Positions 1 to 5,943 of a stretch of DNA of 9,142 nucleotides are shown here, piece by piece. How positions within the stretch are numbered: position 1 is the first letter of the stretch; each line of letters begins with the position of its first letter. The stretch lies in the NCBI GenBank assembly GCA_937952095.1, contig CALFYG010000160.1, forward strand, positions 1 to 9,142, given 5' to 3'. The stretch comes from an uncultured Micrococcales bacterium. Lineage in GTDB: Bacteria; Actinomycetota; Actinomycetes; S36-B12; UBA10799. The translations under genes were made by a program, and so were the position numbers. The notes beneath the pieces are model-generated. The model saw only the letters and a list, made by a program, of their open reading frames with translations, was not told where the DNA came from and searched no databases.

Positions 1-562
1 CCGTGAGGTAGGCCGCCGCCATTCCAACGACCCCACCTCCGGCCAGCAGCACGGCGATTGCGATGGCGGCGATCGCGACGCGCTGGATGATGATGTTCAC
101 CGCGGCGCCGCGCTGGCGGTCGAGCACGCCCGCGGCCGAGCGCACCGCCAGTGAGATGTTCTCCAGACTGAGCGCCAGCGCCATCAACAGCAGCGCGGCC
201 TTGCCGCCCTCCTGTTCGATCGGCCAGACGGCCAGGACTGCCACACCCACCAGGGCGATCAGCAGTCGAAGGCTGACCGACGAGGTCAGGTACTGGGCGG
301 TCTTACGCGGGTCCTTGCCGCCGAGCTGGATGAGGGCCATGTCGAACCCGAACATCCCGAAGGACGCCACCATCATCCCAAGGCCCATCGCCCAGGAGAA
401 CTCACCGAAGCCATCGGGGCCGAGGATCCTCGTGGCGACGGCGAACATGCCGAATGACGCGAGCTTGCCAACGATCTCCGCCACGGCGAAGAGCACAGCC
501 GTCCGGGATCGATAGCCAGCACTGCGGCTGCCCGGTTCCACGACCTGCTCGGCGTCCTCCAC
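1..562 (-). CDS. Wzx-type polysaccharide flippase (MOP superfamily), N-terminal part
   Basis: Reading the minus strand from a GTG at 562 gives 187 open codons that run off the left edge, so the C-terminal half or more is missing. The protein has a polar N-terminus of about 20 residues, then hydrophobic segments at roughly residues 21-45, 58-80, 98-113, 121-138 and 158-187. The string ATRILGPDGFGEFSWAMG at 43-60 is typical of the first loop of lipid-linked oligosaccharide flippases, whose usual form is an LGP..yG.f..a pattern. Such proteins move undecaprenyl-diphosphate-linked repeat units across the membrane. The start is supported by a GAAGGA ribosome site about 6 bases upstream. The gene is divergent from the ATP-grasp pair and presumably serves the same EPS locus as the sugar transferase and Wzz-like gene. 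The family call is firm; the exact substrate is unknown. Confidence 0.85.
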   Translation of the reverse strand, partial: MEDAEQVVEPGSRSAGYRSRTAVLFAVAEIVGKLASFGMFAVATRILGPDGFGEFSWAMGLGMMVASFGMFGFDMALIQLGGKDPRKTAQYLTSSVSLRLLIALVGVAVLAVWPIEQEGGKAALLLMALALSLENISLAVRSAAGVLDRQRGAAVNIIIQRVAIAAIAIAVLLAGGGVVGMAAAYLT

Positions 563-591
563 GACTATTCCTTCGCGTGATCCGGGCTTTG

Positions 592-597
592 ACTTTA
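592..597 (-). promoter_or_regulatory. Candidate -10 element for the flippase gene
   Basis: The minus strand reads TAAAGT here, a good match to the actinobacterial TANNNT -10 hexamer. It would place transcription start near 585, about 22 bases before the GTG at 562, with room for the GAAGGA site. No clear -35 hexamer is seen, so this is only a candidate. Confidence 0.35.
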
Positions 598-635
598 GCC
601 GCGGGCCCGTGGCAGCGGCTACTTCGCGACGCGAG

Positions 636-643
636 AACGGGTG
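636..643 (+). promoter_or_regulatory. AACGGGTG motif upstream of the ATP-grasp operon
   Basis: The octamer AACGGGTG lies 24 bases before the ATG at 667, inside the 104-base divergent spacer between the flippase and ATP-grasp genes. The same octamer recurs in the spacers before the Wzz-like gene (5081-5088) and the sugar transferase gene (5824-5831), and nowhere else in the window on either strand. It is a candidate shared regulator half-site. The link is inferred from position only. Confidence 0.25.
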
Positions 644-666
644 GGAGCCGGTGCCATGATGGGCCC

Positions 667-1887
667 ATGTCGCTGGCTAACAGCGCGACAGGACCCGATA
701 CCGACGTCCCCGCGCTGCTCGTACGTACAGGACGGCCCGCATGGGACTATGGGGCTCTGGCGACGGTTCGTACCCTGGGCCGCTGGCGGATATCGGTTCT
801 GGTCATGGCGGAACTCTCGGAGCGCGAACTCTTGAGGTCCAAGTATGTTTCGGGTCGCGTGGCAGTTCCACTCAGCCCGGAGGCGCCACCGGAACGCAGT
901 GTGGGTGTTCTGAACGCGGTTGCCGAAACCATCGGGGGTCCCTGCGTGGTGATTGCCGGTGATGACGAGAGCGCGGTCCTGCTGGCAGAACACAGAACGG
1001 ACATCGATCCTCGTCTGTTGACCTTCGACGTGGCAGCGGATCTGCCTCGTCGCCTTTCGGACAAGGCAAGCCTGGCGGGTGTGGCGTCGGCCGTGGGTGT
1101 GGAGTATCCGCGCCATATCGTCAGTACGTCGACGCAGGACATCCGGCGGTTTGTGGACGACGTGGGGTTGCCGGTCATCGCCAAGAGCCCGGAGCCGTAC
1201 GCCCGGCTCGCAGATTCGGCGGTGCCGTTCACCCGGCTGATCCGTACGGGCACAGAGCTGGCAGACATCGAGCGCGTGGCGGCACAGGGCCACCGCGTGT
1301 TCCTGCAGGAGTTCCTCGCGCGAGACGGTGTGCAGTTCTGGTACACCGCTGGGGTCGCCACACACGTCGGTGAAGAACCCGTTGTGTGGACGGGCCGGAA
1401 GGTGGCTGCACATCCCGCGGAGACCGGAGTCGGTGTCGTGAACGTTGCTCTTCCCCAGAAGCAGATCGCTGCGCGGATGGCAAACGCCTGCGCGCAGATC
1501 GGGTACGTGGGGCCGTTCGACGCCGACTGGGTAGTCGACCCGTCCAGTGGCGCCTTGCATCTCATCGACTTCAACCCTCGACGTGGTGCGCAGTTCCGTC
1601 TGTTCACCACCACCAGCGGTCTGGATGGGGTGCGCGCCTGTCATCTGCACCTCACCGGTCGCCGAATCGACTGGGGTGAGCAGGTCTTCGGGCGTCTGCA
1701 GGTCGTGGAGAACCTGGCGCTGGCGCAGGGGCGTCGCGGTCGGCCCGGGCGCTACCTCCGCGAGCCAGCGACGGTGGAGCGCAGTTGGTGGGCTGCGGAC
1801 GACATGTCGCCTGCAGTCTCCATGGCGGGCCAGATGCTTCGCTCCGCAGGACGAAGGATCCTGGGTACGGCGAAAGGACGTGGCTGA
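667..1887 (+). CDS. ATP-grasp ligase (first of a tandem pair)
   Basis: A 406-residue soluble protein of the ATP-grasp superfamily, which joins a carboxylate (activated as acyl phosphate) to an amine or other nucleophile. Visible features in order: an N-terminal Rossmann-like half (about 1-125); the pre-grasp motif SDKASLAGVASAVGVEYPR at 131-149; an ATP-binding Lys in VIAKS (K173); the hinge VFLQEFLARDGVQF (Q214, E215); and metal-binding residues in GPFDADW (D285, D287) and LIDFNPRRG (D301, N303, R305). The C-terminal 80 residues are basic and less conserved. The reading frame stays open upstream to 454, but the ATG at 667 fits the family's N-terminus; its ribosome site is weak (GGGAG well upstream). 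The next gene begins 4 bases after the stop, indicating an operon. The substrate is unknown; the neighbours suggest EPS decoration. Carboxylate-amine ligase of another pathway is an alternative. Confidence 0.8.
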   Translation: MSLANSATGPDTDVPALLVRTGRPAWDYGALATVRTLGRWRISVLVMAELSERELLRSKYVSGRVAVPLSPEAPPERSVGVLNAVAETIGGPCVVIAGDDESAVLLAEHRTDIDPRLLTFDVAADLPRRLSDKASLAGVASAVGVEYPRHIVSTSTQDIRRFVDDVGLPVIAKSPEPYARLADSAVPFTRLIRTGTELADIERVAAQGHRVFLQEFLARDGVQFWYTAGVATHVGEEPVVWTGRKVAAHPAETGVGVVNVALPQKQIAARMANACAQIGYVGPFDADWVVDPSSGALHLIDFNPRRGAQFRLFTTTSGLDGVRACHLHLTGRRIDWGEQVFGRLQVVENLALAQGRRGRPGRYLREPATVERSWWAADDMSPAVSMAGQMLRSAGRRILGTAKGRG

Positions 1888-1891
1888 GCAC

Positions 1892-2845
1892 ATGGCAACG
1901 ATCGTCATTGCTGAGGATGAGTTCTGGCAGCCGGGAGTTGATTTCGGGGCGGCAATGGGCCGTCGAGGCTACCGGGTCGTGCGGGCCACCGCCTCATCGG
2001 CGCAGGACAGGATTCAGAAGCGCTGGGCTGCCTGTGCCGACGAGGTTCTCGCCGACTCTGTCATGCAATCCGGGGCGGTTGCCTCCGAGGTGCTGGAGGT
2101 TCTTGAATCACCGGATCTCGTCGATTGGCAGGCTGCCGAGCCGATTGAGTCCTGGCTGTGTCGAAGTGGCTTTGAAGAGCGGCTCCTTCCGTACACTCGG
2201 ACAACAGGACTCGCTCCCGACGCAGTGATCGACAAGGCATCGCTGGCAGTGTTTTTGCGCCACCACGGCGTGGGCGTTCCTCCGCAATGGACCAGACCCG
2301 ACGACATTCCGGACCAAGAGTCCGGGCCATTCCTAGTGAAGCCCCTCATGGGAGGGGGCGGTGTGGGCGTTCGTGTTGTGCCGGACGCAGCGGGAGCACG
2401 CGCCGCGCTGGCGACGTCCACCGAACCCCTGAAGGTCCAGCCATTCTTGCCAGGAGAACCACTTGATTCGGCGGGGGTGGCGCGCGCTGGTGAGGTCGTT
2501 CAGATGCTCACCTACCGGAACCGCATTAACCCTGCGACACCGTTTTCGGCGGCCTTCGGTATCACTGTGACGAGGGATTCGAAACTCGAAGCGGTGACAC
2601 GTCGAGTCGTAGACCTCCTGGGGATAACGGGCCCCTTTGCCCTTGATGCCGTCGCCGATGCGGAGGGCAATCCGCTCGTCGTGGATGTGAATATCAGGAT
2701 CTGGGGTTGCTGGACAGCGTGCCATGCTCTGGGCATGGACGTGCTGGGGTCCTACGAGTACGCCCTCGGCAGGGGGGGGACATCCAGGATCATTCAGCGC
2801 GCCTGCCGGTGCCTACGCAGAGATCATGCGCCGCCCGCCGCTTGA
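1892..2845 (+). CDS. Second ATP-grasp ligase, C-terminus out of frame
   Basis: As written the frame codes 317 residues, beginning 4 bases after the first ATP-grasp stop. Motifs: N-terminal half with FWQPGVDFGAAMGRRGYRVV at 11-30; DKASLAVFLRHHGVGVPPQW at 114-133; the ATP-binding Lys and glycine loop in FLVKPLMGGGGVGVRVV (K150); hinge KVQPFLPGEP at 181-190; metal-binding residues in FALDAV (D252) and VVDVNIRIWG (D265, N267, R269). The frame then reaches a run of eight G at 2772-2779, after which it yields only a 21-residue Arg/Cys-rich tail unlike the family. One G fewer would join it to the open +1 frame and give 368 residues ending at 2999. An in-frame GTG at 1880 is an alternative start; AAAGGA at 1873-1878 is badly spaced for both, so translational coupling to the upstream gene is likely. 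The role is probably paired with the first ligase; the substrate is unknown. Confidence 0.75.
   Translation: MATIVIAEDEFWQPGVDFGAAMGRRGYRVVRATASSAQDRIQKRWAACADEVLADSVMQSGAVASEVLEVLESPDLVDWQAAEPIESWLCRSGFEERLLPYTRTTGLAPDAVIDKASLAVFLRHHGVGVPPQWTRPDDIPDQESGPFLVKPLMGGGGVGVRVVPDAAGARAALATSTEPLKVQPFLPGEPLDSAGVARAGEVVQMLTYRNRINPATPFSAAFGITVTRDSKLEAVTRRVVDLLGITGPFALDAVADAEGNPLVVDVNIRIWGCWTACHALGMDVLGSYEYALGRGGTSRIIQRACRCLRRDHAPPAA
2772..2779 (+). repeat. G8 homopolymer at the frameshift in the second ATP-grasp gene
   Basis: Eight consecutive G lie in codons 294-296 of the second ATP-grasp gene. The family-like sequence YALGRGG ends here in one frame and continues as HPGSFSAPAGAYAEIMRRPP in the +1 frame. 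Homopolymers of this length slip in replication and are also frequent sequencing-error sites, so this can be an assembly error, a true null mutation or a phase-variable tract. Confidence 0.75.
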
Positions 2846-2999
2846 GGTCGCCACCATCGCCGAACGCGCTCGGTGGCTCGTCCAGCAGGCTTCCCTGATC
2901 GGCAGGAGAAGGCGATGGCTAGGGGCAACATGGGCCCGCGCGACCGCACGTGATTCACTTGGTTGGGCTTTGCGCGGGCAGATCCTGGATACAGGCTGA
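2780..2999 (+). pseudogene. Detached C-terminal coding tail of the second ATP-grasp gene
   Basis: After the G8 run the +1 frame stays open for 72 codons to a TGA at 2997-2999. It has coding-like third-position GC in its first half and a plausible helical, basic C-terminus: ERARWLVQQASLIGRRRRW, then RDSLGWALRGQILDTG. It lacks a ribosome site of its own and makes sense only as the end of the ligase when one G is removed. ATP-grasp relatives usually extend well past the N-x-R metal motif, which supports it as the native end. Confidence 0.6.
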
Positions 3000-3030
3000 C
3001 GAAATGCCGCCATTTGGTGGTTCCTGTGCA

Positions 3031-3054
3031 GGGGCTCATACTGTCTGAGCACCC
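3031..3054 (+). terminator. Hairpin downstream of the ATP-grasp genes
   Basis: GGGGCTCA (3031-3038) pairs with TGAGC-A-CCC (3046-3054) around a 7-base loop, with one bulged A. It begins 32 bases after the restored stop at 2999. There is no T tract, so it is at best a weak or factor-assisted terminator. Confidence 0.35.
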
Positions 3055-3120
3055 TCCTGGACGAGGGGGCTAGCTGTAGTGCTCATCTAGGTTGTTGACG
3101 GCGTGGCGGCTTGAACAGGT

Positions 3121-3178
3121 GAGGGTCTTGCTGTCTCGATGGGAGCTACGACAACACCTCATCGAGAGGAAGACCCTC
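3121..3178 (+). promoter_or_regulatory. Inverted repeat folding over the transposase ribosome site
   Basis: Two arm pairs are nested: GAGGGTCTT (3121-3129) with AAGACCCTC (3170-3178), and CTCGATG (3135-3141) with CATCGAG (3160-3166). An 18-base loop lies inside. The ribosome site AGAGGA (3165-3170) and the bases just before the ATG at 3179 lie in the 3' arm. An mRNA entering from outside the element would fold and hide the start, which is a known way for insertion sequences to limit transposase made from read-through transcripts. The function here is inferred. Confidence 0.6.
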
Positions 3179-3812
3179 ATGCCCCACGCTATCGCGCCAC
3201 TGACCCCGGAAGGCCGCCGCCGCTTGTATCAGCGTGTCGATGCCGACCGGCCGATCTGTCACTTCGCTGCTGAGGCCGGGTGTCCCGGCAGCGGTGCACG
3301 GACGCGGCTCCGACCAACACCGGGCCAGCCAGCGGCGCGCACGCAACCGCCCCGGCTACGTATACCTGCACTCCGCGGTCGACGATCACTCCCGGCTGGC
3401 CTACACCGAGGAACTACCCGACGAGAAGGGCATCACGGCCGCCGGGTTCTGGACCCGGGCGGTGGCGTTCTTCGCCGCTCACGGCATCACCACCATCGCC
3501 CGTGTGCTTACCGACAACGGATCCTGTTACCGGTCAAAAGTGTTGAACAAGGCCGTGCGTGACACCGGCACCACGCACAAGTACACCCGGCCCCACCGGC
3601 CGCAGACCATCGGCAAGGTCCAGCGCTACCAGCGCACCCTGTCCCGGGAATGGGCCAGGTCCCAGGCCTGGGACTCCAACGCCCACCGCAGCGCCCACCT
3701 GCAAGCATTCCTCGACCGGTACAACTATCGTCGGCCACACACCGCGCTAGCAGGACTCCCACCGATCAGCCGCTGCCCAGGTGTCACCAACGTGGCTGCC
3801 AAGAACAACTAG
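3179..3812 (+). pseudogene. IS481-family transposase, internally deleted and frameshifted
   Basis: The first part (3179 to about 3283) reads MPHAIAPLTPEGRRRLYQRV then ADRPICHFAAEAG, the usual N-terminus of IS481 transposases ahead of their helix-turn-helix. It then meets the second part, in another frame, starting near VHGRGSDQHRASQRRARNRP (from 3294) and running to the TAG at 3810-3812. The join removes roughly 120 residues that should hold the DNA-binding fold and the first catalytic Asp. The rest is an integrase-core (rve) end with AVDDHSRLAYTE and VLTDNGSCYRS (second Asp). The motif expected as TNGKVERF reads TIGKVQRYQRTL, so the catalytic Glu is Gln and the Asn is Ile. It is therefore inactive for at least three independent reasons. 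The C-terminus YNYRRPHTALAGLPP is typical of the family. Confidence 0.85.
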
Positions 3813-3849
3813 CGACCAACCGTGATGTCAGCAAGTCCCTGACGCTGGA

Positions 3850-5046
3850 TCAGCCGGCCGCGTAGATCGCCGGAATCTGTGCCAGCGCCGGCTTCACGGT
3901 GCCTTTGGGGGTGATCAGTCCGTAACCCGAGGAGTTGGTGGTGTTGTTGTCCGCGAGTTCGCGGTACCAGAAGACCCGGGTCACGTAGGGCCACTCGGTC
4001 TTCACGATGCGAAGCGTCTCGGCCAGGTACTTCGCCTGGGTGGTCTGACTCACCCCGAGCTGCCAGTTGGCCGTGCCGATTGAACCGACCCGCCATCCGA
4101 ACTCGGTGAACCACATCGGTTTGTCCTCGCCGGCGTTGAGCATCGCCTCGCGCAGTGCCGGGATGTGGCGCAAGCGCCAGATGGTCCCGTCGTCGGCGGT
4201 GTTGGGGGACAGGTCGCCCACCGCCATGTACGGGTGGACACCCATGACGTCGTACTTGCCGGTCGCGCCAGCAGCCAGGGCCTTCTTGATCCACGGCACG
4301 TCCACGAACTGGGTACCTGCGAAGACCACGCGTGCCTGCGGGTTACCGGCCTTGACGCCGCGGTAGCCGGATGCCAGGACCTGTGCGTAGACAGCCGGGT
4401 CAGCTCCACGCATGAAGTCGTTGTGGTTCGGCTCGTTCCAGATCTCCCAGTTCTTCACCTGCGGGAAGCGGGCAGCTGCCTGTGTCAGGAAGGTCTCCCA
4501 CTGCGCCAGTTGGGCGCTGCCCTTCGGCGGGATGCGACTGTCGGAGGATCCGGTGACCCAGGACGGGGTCATCCAGATCATGACCATCGGATCCATGCCA
4601 TGGTCAGTGATCATCTTCAGCACGCGGGTCACGAAGTCGGTACCCCAGTTGTCGAACGAGGCCGACGTGGGCTGCAGCATCGCCCACGAGACGTCCAGGC
4701 GGACTGTGGTGACTCCATTGGCCTTCAACTTGTCCAGGACCATGGCGCGCTTGCTGTCGGTGTAGGAGGACCACATCCCGTGGAACTGCGTGCCGAAGGT
4801 GGGCAGTGAACCGGTGGAGGTTGCCGCCGCGCTCTGTGTGGTCTGCGCGGCTTTGAGGGTCCCAGGGGCCTTCGCGCTCAATGTGGACTGCGAGAAGCCG
4901 GCTCCCTGACCGGTCACCGGAATGAGATCGCGCGGCCCGGCCATGGCCGGGGTGGAGACGAGTGCGGCGATCAGACCCGCGATCAAGCCGATCGTGATGC
5001 TCCCTGCGTTCCTGATGCCCTTACTCAGTGTTTCGGCGTGCGGCAT
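3850..5046 (-). CDS. Secreted clan GH-A glycoside hydrolase (PslG/GH39-like)
   Basis: A 398-residue protein with an N-terminal export signal: basic RNAG, hydrophobic core at about 16-30, and likely cleavage after STPAMA (residue 36). A Ser/Thr/Ala-rich linker to about 80 follows, then a TIM-barrel domain. The barrel shows TFGTQFHGMWS (83-93), GVTTVRLDVSWAMLQP (111-126), the acid/base Glu in WEIWNEPNHNDF (E205) and the nucleophile Glu in MWFTEFGWRVGS (E315), with HPY at 271-273. Clan GH-A enzymes cleave beta-linked glycans with retention. PslG-like members sit in EPS loci and trim or free the polymer, and the neighbours (flippase, Wzz-like gene, sugar transferase) fit that role. The ATG at 5046 is 12 bases after GAGGGGAG. 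An overlapping ATG 8 bases upstream opens only a short out-of-frame ORF. The exact substrate and GH family are uncertain. Confidence 0.85.
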   Translation of the reverse strand: MPHAETLSKGIRNAGSITIGLIAGLIAALVSTPAMAGPRDLIPVTGQGAGFSQSTLSAKAPGTLKAAQTTQSAAATSTGSLPTFGTQFHGMWSSYTDSKRAMVLDKLKANGVTTVRLDVSWAMLQPTSASFDNWGTDFVTRVLKMITDHGMDPMVMIWMTPSWVTGSSDSRIPPKGSAQLAQWETFLTQAAARFPQVKNWEIWNEPNHNDFMRGADPAVYAQVLASGYRGVKAGNPQARVVFAGTQFVDVPWIKKALAAGATGKYDVMGVHPYMAVGDLSPNTADDGTIWRLRHIPALREAMLNAGEDKPMWFTEFGWRVGSIGTANWQLGVSQTTQAKYLAETLRIVKTEWPYVTRVFWYRELADNNTTNSSGYGLITPKGTVKPALAQIPAIYAAG

Positions 5047-5073
5047 ACCGGCATCAACTCCCCTCGCCGGGCA

Positions 5074-5089
5074 TCACCCGAACGGGTGA
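5074..5089. promoter_or_regulatory. Palindromic operator candidate in the hydrolase/Wzz-like divergent spacer
   Basis: TCACCCG-AA-CGGGTGA is a perfect 7-bp inverted repeat with a 2-base centre. It sits just downstream of the start predicted from the minus-strand -10 at 5098-5103, in the 5' leader of the hydrolase gene and about 90 bases before the Wzz-like GTG. That position suits a repressor operator, though an RNA hairpin in the hydrolase leader is also possible. Its right half is the AACGGGTG motif also found at 636 and 5824. Confidence 0.45.
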
Positions 5090-5097
5090 CACGGAGC

Positions 5098-5103
5098 ACT
5101 GTA
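5098..5103 (-). promoter_or_regulatory. Candidate -10 element for the glycoside hydrolase
   Basis: The minus strand reads TACAGT, a match to TANNNT, about 52 bases before the ATG at 5046. A GGCGAC hexamer 17 bases upstream is a possible, weak -35. The implied transcript starts at about 5091, so the palindrome at 5074-5089 lies right at the start of the leader. Confidence 0.4.
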
Positions 5104-5166
5104 TTGACTGGTTCCTGTTCGTCGCCACTCAGATGCGTCGCGCAGACTCACCGCTGTCTGGACCGC

Positions 5167-5172
5167 TAGGGT
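5167..5172 (+). promoter_or_regulatory. Candidate -10 element for a leaderless Wzz-like transcript
   Basis: TAGGGT fits TANNNT and ends 6 bases before the GTG at 5179, the spacing expected if transcription starts at the start codon itself. No ribosome site precedes this GTG, which also fits leaderless translation, common in actinobacteria. No good -35 is visible. Confidence 0.4.
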
Positions 5173-5178
5173 CTAGCC

Positions 5179-5775
5179 GTGAGTGCTGGGGACGAGAGTG
5201 CCGTGACTCCTAGGCGGTTGCTCGCACAGTGGCCGGTGATGCTTGTCGTCTTTGTGCTCGTGTTCGGTGGTCTGGCTTACTACATCGCATCGACGCCCGT
5301 CCGCTACGCGTCCAATTCGGTCGTGGCCTTCCAGCCCCAGCCCGGCCGCGCGGATGGACGGGACTTGATCTCGCTGTTGATCCAGACCTACCCGGAACTG
5401 GTCTCTTCGGAGAAGTCAGTGGACCTCGCCGCGGCTGCAGCGGGGGTGAGCCCCTCGGAACTGCGCGCCGGCCTCGACGCCCAGATCCCTCCCTTGACGC
5501 TGACCATGACGATCAGGACCGAACTAGGCGATGCGAGGGCGGCGCAGGTGGCCAATCAGTCTCTGGTCGACCAGGTGATCGTGCAGGGCGACAAGGACCC
5601 ATACCTGGTGGCCACAGCGATCTCCAACGCCAACTTCGACGATGCGCCCGCTGGGGTGTCCCGGAAGCTGCTCTACCTCGTGAGTCTGATTCTCGCGGCG
5701 GGCACCGCTCTGATCGCTGGACTTGTCGCGATTCGTGTTCGGGCAGCCTTCGCCGACAGTCGGGACAGCGACTAG
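5179..5775 (+). CDS. Wzz-like chain-length determinant protein without kinase domain
   Basis: A 198-residue protein with the two-helix layout of polysaccharide co-polymerases. TM1 lies at about 17-36 after a short cytoplasmic TPRRLLAQWP segment, an extracytoplasmic region covers about 37-162, and TM2 lies at about 163-185 with a short basic then acidic tail. The segment just after TM1, YASNSVVAFQPQP, resembles the Wzz region where a beta strand follows the first helix. Such proteins set polymer length with Wzy in EPS, capsule or O-antigen pathways. It is short for the family and lacks the tyrosine-kinase domain often fused or adjacent in Gram-positives, and no kinase gene is in the window. 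The GTG at 5179 is preferred for its -10 spacing; a GTG at 5203 is a possible alternative. The call rests on topology and context, not on a diagnostic motif. Confidence 0.65.
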   Translation: MSAGDESAVTPRRLLAQWPVMLVVFVLVFGGLAYYIASTPVRYASNSVVAFQPQPGRADGRDLISLLIQTYPELVSSEKSVDLAAAAAGVSPSELRAGLDAQIPPLTLTMTIRTELGDARAAQVANQSLVDQVIVQGDKDPYLVATAISNANFDDAPAGVSRKLLYLVSLILAAGTALIAGLVAIRVRAAFADSRDSD

Positions 5776-5807
5776 ATCTGCCTCTTCTGGGTATGTGCGG
5801 CAGGGAC

Positions 5808-5831
5808 CACCCGATCTAGTGATAACGGGTG
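5808..5831. promoter_or_regulatory. Spaced inverted repeat upstream of the sugar transferase gene
   Basis: CACCCG (5808-5813) and CGGGTG (5826-5831) form an inverted repeat with a 12-base spacer in the 168-base gap after the Wzz-like gene. Its right half belongs to the third AACGGGTG copy (5824-5831). It could be an operator related to the palindrome at 5074-5089, or a weak terminator hairpin; there is no T tract. The remainder of the gap shows no clear promoter. Confidence 0.3.
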
Positions 5832-5943
5832 TTCATCTGTCAAGGAATCAGTGGCCTCTACCGATGGGGCGGTGAGGGCATCTGGACTCCGCAGTCGCTC
5901 CGGTGATGGCGGTCAGGTGCATGGCTGCGAAGGAGGACCTGTC

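Larger units (their letters stand above)
3075..3842 (+). mobile_element. Decayed IS481-family insertion sequence
   Basis: The element lies between the ATP-grasp genes and the glycoside hydrolase and contains one broken transposase gene. Possible ends are the left TGTAGTGCTCATCTAGGTTG (from 3075) and a right end near 3842. Their inner parts match imperfectly when one is reverse-complemented: the left has GCTCATCTAGGTTG and the right GCTGACATCACGGTTG. No clear target duplication is visible, so the boundaries are approximate. The right boundary falls about 8 bases before the stop codon of the minus-strand hydrolase, so insertion happened at the very 3' end of that gene. Full IS481 elements are usually around 1 kb or more; this one is shorter because of an internal deletion. 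Confidence 0.7.

Noticed and set aside
63..515. Plus-strand open frame of 150 codons at the left edge
   Set aside because: The minus strand here codes for a clear membrane flippase with good hydrophobic periodicity, so the plus frame is a shadow.
619..1908. Long minus-strand open frame (429 codons) opposite the first ATP-grasp gene
   Set aside because: It has no recognisable motif and is rich in His, Arg and Cys. The plus strand has clear ATP-grasp motifs, so this is a shadow of GC-rich coding DNA.
5104..5109. TTGACT as a -35 for the Wzz-like gene
   Set aside because: It is a good hexamer, but no acceptable -10 lies 16-18 bases downstream; the TAGGGT at 5167 is too far away to pair with it.
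5851..5943. Longer start (GTG 5851, with AAGGA upstream) for the sugar transferase
   Set aside because: It would add 31 polar residues with no family similarity; the ATG at 5944 has a much stronger ribosome site. It is kept only as an alternative.
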